Shown: piece by piece, positions 5,954-10,110 of the stretch | Layout: every line of letters starts with the position of its first letter | Position numbering within the stretch: position 1 is the stretch's first letter | Source: an uncultured Collinsella sp. | GTDB lineage: Bacteria > Actinomycetota > Coriobacteriia > Coriobacteriales > Coriobacteriaceae | Length of the DNA stretch: 10,110 nucleotides | Assembly: GCA_937989795.1 (NCBI GenBank) | Contig: CALKBB010000106.1 | Location: 1 to 10,110, forward strand | Direction of reading: 5' to 3' | Notes under the pieces: model-generated | The model's input: the letters and a program-made list of their open reading frames with translations, nothing else | What the model was told of the DNA's origin: nothing | Databases searched by the model: none | Program-made: the position numbers and the translations under genes

Positions 5954-6576
5954 AGACCGAGAGCCTCTTTGACATCCCCGTACACGGTCTCACGAGCCTG
6001 GTCACCGTTGACCGACTTGAGCAGACCCTGGCCACGATAGTAGTCGACGAGCGGGCTCGTGGACTTCTCGTAGACGTCGAGACGGTTCTTGATGGTCTCG
6101 GGCTTGTCGTCGTCGCGCTGATACATCTCGCCACCGCACTTGGGGCAGGTAGCATCGGCAGCGGTGCCGGTGTAACCGCAGGCGCGGCAGGTGCGACGCG
6201 AAGACAGACGATCGATAATGACCTCGGGGGCCACATCGACCAGAAGAGCGCAGTCGATCTCGCGACCCATAGCGGAGAGCTCGGAATCGAGCGTCACAGC
6301 CTGGGCGGTGTTGCGCGGGAAGCCATCGAGGATGAAGCCCTGCTGGGCGTCATCGGCGGCAAGGCGCTCCTTGACAAGGTCGATCACGAGCTGGTCGGGG
6401 ACGAGCTCGCCAGCGTCCATGTACTTCTTAGCCTGAATACCAAGCTCGGTGCCACCCTTGACGGCAGCACGCAGCAGGTCGCCCGTGGAAATGTGAGCGA
6501 CGCCAAACTCGGCGACGAGCTCCTGTGCGACGGTGCCCTTACCGGCACCCGGAGCTCCGAGCAATACGAGGTTCAT
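5950..6576 (-). CDS. adk: Adenylate kinase, zinc-binding LID type
   Basis: Adenylate kinase interconverts ATP + AMP and 2 ADP in the cytoplasm. The product has 208 residues. The P-loop GAPGAGKGT is at 7-15, the AMP-binding segment includes STGDLLR, and DGFPR is at 84-88. The long LID domain holds two cysteine pairs, C130/C133 and C144/C147 (CRAC and CPKC), which would bind a structural zinc ion as in many Gram-positive adenylate kinases. I start it at ATG 6576, with a perfect AGGAGG 7 nt upstream. The in-frame TTG at 6582 lies 1 nt from that site and cannot be used. It follows secY after 18 nt and overlaps map by 4 nt. Confidence 0.98.
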   Translation of the reverse strand: MNLVLLGAPGAGKGTVAQELVAEFGVAHISTGDLLRAAVKGGTELGIQAKKYMDAGELVPDQLVIDLVKERLAADDAQQGFILDGFPRNTAQAVTLDSELSAMGREIDCALLVDVAPEVIIDRLSSRRTCRACGYTGTAADATCPKCGGEMYQRDDDKPETIKNRLDVYEKSTSPLVDYYRGQGLLKSVNGDQARETVYGDVKEALGL

Positions 6577-6583
6577 GAGCAAT

Positions 6584-6589
6584 CCTCCT
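6584..6589 (-). promoter_or_regulatory. Ribosome-binding site fixing the adk start
   Basis: AGGAGG on the minus strand, a full match to the anti-Shine-Dalgarno core, lies 7 nt before ATG 6576. It rules out the upstream TTG at 6582 as the adk start. Confidence 0.9.
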
Positions 6590-6594
6590 CTAGC

Positions 6595-7881
6595 CTATTT
6601 AAAGAATCCATCGTAATCATACATCTTGATCTGGCCTTCGAGCTTATCGACCGTGTCGAGCACGACGCCGACCATGATGAGGATGGACGTGCCGCCAAAT
6701 GCCTGGATCAGATGGTTACCCGTGAAGGAGAAGATGATCGAAGGCACGATGGCGATGAGCGCCAAAAAGACAGCGCTGGGAAGCGTGATCTTGTTGAGCG
6801 CGTTCTTGATGTAGGCCGCGGTAGCCCTACCCGGACGGACGCCCGGAATAAAGCCGCCCTGCTTCTTAAGGTTGTCGGCCGTGTCATCGGGGTTGAACAC
6901 CATGGAGGTGTAGAAATACGCGAAGAACACGATGAGGACAACGTTAAGCACCCAGTTGAGCCAACCGGTCGAAAGCGCAGAGGCAACTGCCTGAATCCAG
7001 CCGATGCCGGGGAAGAACACGGCAATCTGGGCCGGGAAGTACAGCAGCGCCGAAGCGAAGATGATCGGCACGACACCCGCGGTGTTGACCTTGATGGGCA
7101 GGTAGGTGGTCTGGCCACCCATCATGCGACGGCCCACGACGCGCTTAGCGTAGGAGACCGGGATGCGGCGCTGGCCGCGCTCAAGGAATACGATCAGCGG
7201 GATAACCAGCAGGATGATGGCGCAGATGATCACCATGGTGATGATGCCACCGGCATTGCCCTCGGTGCTGGAGAAGATCGCCTGCGGCAGACCGGCCATG
7301 ATGTTCGCAAAGATGATCAGCGACATGCCGTTGCCGATACCGCGCTGGGTGATGAGCTCACCAATCCACATGATCAGCATGGCGCCCGCGGTGAGCGTGC
7401 CGACGATCATGAGGTCGAAGATGATCTCGGGAGCGCCGGCGCCATTAAAGCTGATGCCGAAGCTCTTAAAGAGGAAGAGGTAACCCACAGAGTTGAGGAT
7501 TGCCAGAGCCAGGGTGAGGTAACGCGAATACTGCGTAATCTTGGTCTGACCGACCTCGCCCTCGCGGGCAAGCTCATGCAGGGAAGGCACAACGGCCTGG
7601 AGCATCTGGAGGATGATCGAGCTGGTGATGTAAGGCATGATGCCCAGCGAAAACACCGACACATAGCTCAACGCGCCGCCAGAGAAAAGATTCAGGAGGG
7701 CCATAGCACCTGCGGCGACCGAATTGTTATCGGTCGAGAAAAGGCCCAGCATCCCCTGGAAGGGAATGCCGGGCACAGGAACGTGCGCACCAATGCGGTA
7801 CACGACGAGCATAGCTATGGTAAAAAGAATCTTTTCGCGCAATTCTTTGATGCGGAAAGCATTCTTAAGACCATTTAGCAC
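6595..7881 (-). CDS. secY: Protein translocase subunit SecY
   Basis: SecY is the channel subunit of the SecYEG translocon in the cytoplasmic membrane and has ten membrane spans. The 428-residue product begins [20 protein letters not shown], the typical amphipathic N-terminus before span 1. It contains [16 protein letters not shown] at 179-194. The cytoplasmic loop with [13 protein letters not shown] is at 235-247. The C5 loop PGVRPG at 346-351 carries the arginine important for SecA function. A final span leads to [12 protein letters not shown]. The start is GTG 7881, which overlaps the end of rplO by 7 nt; this N-terminus matches the family and no better start exists. Translation is probably coupled to rplO. 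Confidence 0.99.
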   Translation of the reverse strand: MLNGLKNAFRIKELREKILFTIAMLVVYRIGAHVPVPGIPFQGMLGLFSTDNNSVAAGAMALLNLFSGGALSYVSVFSLGIMPYITSSIILQMLQAVVPSLHELAREGEVGQTKITQYSRYLTLALAILNSVGYLFLFKSFGISFNGAGAPEIIFDLMIVGTLTAGAMLIMWIGELITQRGIGNGMSLIIFANIMAGLPQAIFSSTEGNAGGIITMVIICAIILLVIPLIVFLERGQRRIPVSYAKRVVGRRMMGGQTTYLPIKVNTAGVVPIIFASALLYFPAQIAVFFPGIGWIQAVASALSTGWLNWVLNVVLIVFFAYFYTSMVFNPDDTADNLKKQGGFIPGVRPGRATAAYIKNALNKITLPSAVFLALIAIVPSIIFSFTGNHLIQAFGGTSILIMVGVVLDTVDKLEGQIKMYDYDGFFK

Positions 7882-8324
7882 GGCAGCTCGACCTTTCCGC
7901 CGGCGGCCTCGATCTTGGCCTGCGCAGAAGCGCTGACCTTGTCGACCTTGACCGTGAACTTCTTGGTGAGCTCACCATTGCCGAGCACCTTGACGGGCTC
8001 GAACTCGCTCTTGGTGATGCGAGCGGCCTTAAGAGCGGCACCGTCGATCACAGCGCCGTCCTCGAACTTGCGCTCGAGACGCTCAACGTTAACAGCGGTG
8101 TACTCGATACGACGGGGGTTGCGGAAGCCCGGAAGCTTGGGCAGGCGCATAGCCAGCGGAGTCTGGCCACCCTCGAAGCCGGCACCCTTGGTGCCGCCAG
8201 AGCGGGAACCCTGGCCCTTCTGACCGCGGCCAGAAGTGGTGCCGTGACCCGAAGAATTGCCACGGCCGACGCGCTTGCGGTTCTTGGTGGAACCGGGCGC
8301 GGGAGTAAGATCGTGAAGCTGCAT
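7875..8324 (-). CDS. rplO: Large-subunit ribosomal protein uL15
   Basis: uL15 is a late-assembling 50S protein. The 149-residue product starts [20 protein letters not shown]. The long glycine- and arginine-rich extension [20 protein letters not shown] (21-40) threads into 23S rRNA, and [20 protein letters not shown] (51-70) is the family signature. The globular C-terminal domain follows. GAGGAG lies 6 nt before the ATG and overlaps the end of rpmD, which stops 3 nt upstream. The stop overlaps the secY GTG. Confidence 0.99.
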   Translation of the reverse strand: MQLHDLTPAPGSTKNRKRVGRGNSSGHGTTSGRGQKGQGSRSGGTKGAGFEGGQTPLAMRLPKLPGFRNPRRIEYTAVNVERLERKFEDGAVIDGAALKAARITKSEFEPVKVLGNGELTKKFTVKVDKVSASAQAKIEAAGGKVELPC

Positions 8325-8327
8325 TTG

Positions 8328-8510
8328 CTACTCCTCTACAATCTCGACAAGGTGCTTGACCTTGAAGATCATGCCGCGGACGGACTCGTTGTCAGCAATC
8401 TCGCGAACCTCGCGGATCCTGTGGAGACCGAGGGCACGGACAGTACGGACCTGGTCCTGCTTGCAACCATTGGTGCTGCGGACCTGCTTGATCTTGATGG
8501 TGTCAGCCAT
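8328..8510 (-). CDS. rpmD: Large-subunit ribosomal protein uL30
   Basis: This is a 60-residue protein with the uL30 pattern: IKIKQVRSTNGCKQDQVRTV, then RALGLHRIREVREIADNESV and a C-terminal beta strand RGMIFKVKHLVEIVEE. It lies between rpsE (2-nt gap) and rplO (3-nt gap), its conserved position. AAGGAG within the end of rpsE lies 8 nt before the ATG. Some bacteria lack this gene; here it is intact. Confidence 0.98.
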   Translation of the reverse strand: MADTIKIKQVRSTNGCKQDQVRTVRALGLHRIREVREIADNESVRGMIFKVKHLVEIVEE

Positions 8511-8512
8511 GC

Positions 8513-9037
8513 TTAGTTCTCCTTACCGACGAACATCTCGGAGACCGTCAGGCCACGGCGAGCCGCGACGTCCTCAGGGCTGGAGAGCTCCTTGAGGCCC
8601 TCGACGGCAGCCTTGATGATGTTGAGGCCGTTGTCGGTACCGAGGGACTTGGACAGGACGTTCTTGATGCCAGCAAGCTCGAAGAGGGGACGCACAGCGC
8701 CGCCGGCGATAACGCCGGTACCCTCGACAGCGGGCTTGATGATGATGCGGCCGGCACCAAAGTGACCGAGAACCTCGTGCGGAATGGTGCCCTGCTCGGT
8801 CACCGGCACGTGGAACATGTTCTTCTTGGCATCGAGAGACGCCTTGGAGATGGCCATGGGCACCTCAGCGGACTTGCCCATGCCAACGCCGACGTTGCCC
8901 TTGCCGTCGCCAACGACGACGAGAGCGACGAGGCTCATGCGACGACCACCCTTGACGGTCTTCGACACGCGGTTGATGTAAACGACGCGCTCCTCGAACT
9001 CGGAGGCCTCGCGCTGCTGCTTCTGATTACGAGCCAT
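8513..9037 (-). CDS. rpsE: Small-subunit ribosomal protein uS5
   Basis: uS5 contributes to decoding accuracy and to the mRNA entry helicase site. The 174-residue product has the double-stranded RNA-binding-like N-domain, with [20 protein letters not shown] (18-37) and [20 protein letters not shown] (41-60), and the C-domain with [20 protein letters not shown] (91-110) and [20 protein letters not shown] (111-130). Residues of the loop around 23-31, where spectinomycin-resistance changes occur in other bacteria, look ordinary. AGGAGGT lies 9 nt before the ATG. It follows rplR after 14 nt. Confidence 0.99.
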   Translation of the reverse strand: MARNQKQQREASEFEERVVYINRVSKTVKGGRRMSLVALVVVGDGKGNVGVGMGKSAEVPMAISKASLDAKKNMFHVPVTEQGTIPHEVLGHFGAGRIIIKPAVEGTGVIAGGAVRPLFELAGIKNVLSKSLGTDNGLNIIKAAVEGLKELSSPEDVAARRGLTVSEMFVGKEN

Positions 9038-9051
9038 GTGCTACATACCTC

Positions 9052-9420
9052 CTAGAACTCGAGACCGGCGGCACGAGCACCGTCGGCGAGGGCCTTGACG
9101 CGGCCATGGTAGATACGGCCACCACGATCGAAAGCGACCTTGGTGATGCCGGCCTCGATGGCACGCTTGCCAACGAGCTGACCGACCTTCTCCGCAGCCT
9201 CCTTGTTCGAGGTGTGGGTGCCCTTGAACTCGGCCTCGAGGGTCGAGGCAGAGACGAGCGTCAGGCTGGAGCCCTTGCTGTCGTCGATGATCTGGGCATA
9301 GATGTTGGCGTTAGTACGGGTCACGCGAAGACGCGGACGCTCGGAGGTACCCGAGACCTTGCCGCGAACACGACGCTGACGACGCTTGAGGCCTTCCAGC
9401 TTCGCCTTATGCTTGTTCAT
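9052..9420 (-). CDS. rplR: Large-subunit ribosomal protein uL18
   Basis: uL18 binds 5S rRNA and helps dock it in the 50S central protuberance. The 122-residue product has a basic N-terminus ([20 protein letters not shown]), then [20 protein letters not shown] (27-46), and ends with [20 protein letters not shown] and AGLEF, all characteristic. AGGAG lies 7 nt before the ATG. The 75-nt spacer to rplF upstream is the longest between spc-block genes here and contains two hairpins. Confidence 0.99.
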   Translation of the reverse strand: MNKHKAKLEGLKRRQRRVRGKVSGTSERPRLRVTRTNANIYAQIIDDSKGSSLTLVSASTLEAEFKGTHTSNKEAAEKVGQLVGKRAIEAGITKVAFDRGGRIYHGRVKALADGARAAGLEF

Positions 9421-9448
9421 ACGTAAACTCCTAAAAAGGTTGATCTTG

Positions 9449-9470
9449 CCAGCACCTGACGGGGTGCTGG
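9449..9470 (-). other. Intercistronic hairpin between rplF and rplR
   Basis: CCAGCACC and GGTGCTGG form a perfect 8-bp stem around a 6-nt loop. A five-T run follows only after 11 nt, so it is not a normal terminator. The stem ends about 16 nt before the rplR Shine-Dalgarno sequence. Possible roles are a processing or stability element, or a binding site for a regulatory protein; no known ribosomal leader family is recognised. Confidence 0.6.
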
Positions 9471-9483
9471 TCTTATGCGAGTG

Positions 9484-9497
9484 AGTCGGTTACGACT
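9484..9497 (-). other. Small hairpin overlapping the rplF stop codon
   Basis: AGTCG and CGACT form a 5-bp stem with a TAAC loop, and the first arm includes the last two bases of the rplF TAG stop. It lies just upstream of the stronger hairpin in the same spacer. Because it is short it could occur by chance. Confidence 0.35.
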
Positions 9498-10032
9498 ACT
9501 TGGCGGCCTTACCCAGCTTGCGGCGGATGTGCTCGCCAACGTAGTGGATACCCTTGCCCTTGTAAGGCTCGGGAGGACGATGGCCGCGGATCTCAGCGGC
9601 GATCTGACCGACCTGCTGCTTGTTGATACCCTTGACGTTCACGTGGGTGTTGTCGGGAACCTCGAAGGTGATGCCCTCAGGAGCCTCGACGATCACGGGG
9701 TGCGAGAAGCCCAGGGAGAACTCGAGGTTCTTGCCCTTCTGCTGCACGCGGTAACCGACGCCGGCGAGCTCGAGCTTCTTCTCGAAGCCCTCGGAAACGC
9801 CAACAACCATGTTGTGGATGAGGGCGCGGGTGAGGCCGTGGCGGGCACGGGTCTCACGCTCGTCGTCGGGACGGGAAACGGTGAGGACGTTGTCCTCGAC
9901 GTTGATAGCGAGCTTCTCAAAGACATCGAGCTCGAGCTGGCCCTTGGGGCCCTTGACGACAACGTTGTTGCCGTTGACTGCCACTTCGACTCCGGCGGGA
10001 ATCTGGACAGGCTTATTACCGATACGAGACAC
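9496..10032 (-). CDS. rplF: Large-subunit ribosomal protein uL6 (GTG start)
   Basis: uL6 lies near the GTPase-associated region of the 50S subunit. The 178-residue product starts [20 protein letters not shown]. It has two similar domains and the C-terminal signature [20 protein letters not shown] (152-171). The start codon is GTG, with AAGGAG 6 nt upstream. It follows rpsH after 33 nt. Nothing in the protein is abnormal. Confidence 0.99.
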   Translation of the reverse strand: MSRIGNKPVQIPAGVEVAVNGNNVVVKGPKGQLELDVFEKLAINVEDNVLTVSRPDDERETRARHGLTRALIHNMVVGVSEGFEKKLELAGVGYRVQQKGKNLEFSLGFSHPVIVEAPEGITFEVPDNTHVNVKGINKQQVGQIAAEIRGHRPPEPYKGKGIHYVGEHIRRKLGKAAK

Positions 10033-10065
10033 GGTGATCTCCTTTCCTTCTACCTACCGAGCGAA

Positions 10066-10110
10066 TTACCAGACGTAAGCGATGATCTCGCCGCCGACGT
10101 TGTGCTTGCG
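10066..10110 (-). CDS. rpsH: Small-subunit ribosomal protein uS8, C-terminal end only
   Basis: The last 14 codons and the TAA stop of a gene entering from the right edge read RKHNVGGEIIAYVW. The NVGGE..xYVW ending is the conserved C-terminus of uS8, and rpsH is the expected neighbour before rplF in the spc order. The rest of the gene lies outside the window. Confidence 0.93.
   Translation of the reverse strand, partial: RKHNVGGEIIAYVW

Noticed and set aside
6493..7878. A 461-codon open frame on the plus strand opposite secY and the start of adk
   Set aside because: It mirrors secY almost end to end and is His/Asp/Arg-rich, the complement of hydrophobic membrane codons; no ribosome site or family match supports it.

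Overview
The window is the distal half of a bacterial ribosomal-protein supercluster (the end of the spc-type block running into the alpha-type block), followed by truA and a glycosyltransferase-like gene. Every gene lies on the minus strand, so transcription runs from high to low coordinates. The organism looks like a moderately high-GC Gram-positive, most likely an actinobacterium of class Coriobacteriia (Collinsella/Olsenella-like). That placement is inference, based on the order secY-adk-map-infA-rpmJ-rpsM-rpsK-rpsD-rpoA-rplQ-truA, an adenylate kinase with a four-cysteine zinc LID, a zinc-free S4, and general protein texture; no marker here fixes the genus.

Layout in transcription order: the C-terminus of rpsH at the right edge (10110-10066), then rplF, rplR, rpsE, rpmD, rplO, secY, adk, map, infA, rpmJ, rpsM, rpsK, rpsD, rpoA and rplQ. 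A strong intrinsic terminator (1625-1655) closes the cluster. truA and the start of a glycosyltransferase-like gene that leaves the window on the left come after it. Most spacings are tight: 4- and 7-nt overlaps at adk/map and rplO/secY, and gaps of 2-33 nt elsewhere. Only three spacers inside the cluster are larger, and all three contain structure or signals: rplF-rplR (75 nt, two hairpins), map-infA (about 100 nt, candidate promoter) and infA-rpmJ (150 nt, two hairpins whose loops are complementary).

The genes form one growth-linked expression unit: large- and small-subunit ribosomal proteins, the SecY translocon channel, adenylate kinase, methionine aminopeptidase, initiation factor IF1, the RNA polymerase alpha subunit and a tRNA pseudouridine synthase. 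Most of the window is conserved housekeeping DNA.

The parts worth a second look are (1) the infA-rpmJ spacer, a candidate cis-acting RNA leader for the alpha-type operon, (2) the hairpins between rplF and rplR, and (3) the truncated glycosyltransferase-like protein, which keeps the family framework but lacks the acidic residues expected at both the nucleotide-binding and DxD positions. I found no mobile element, CRISPR array, tRNA or rRNA gene.
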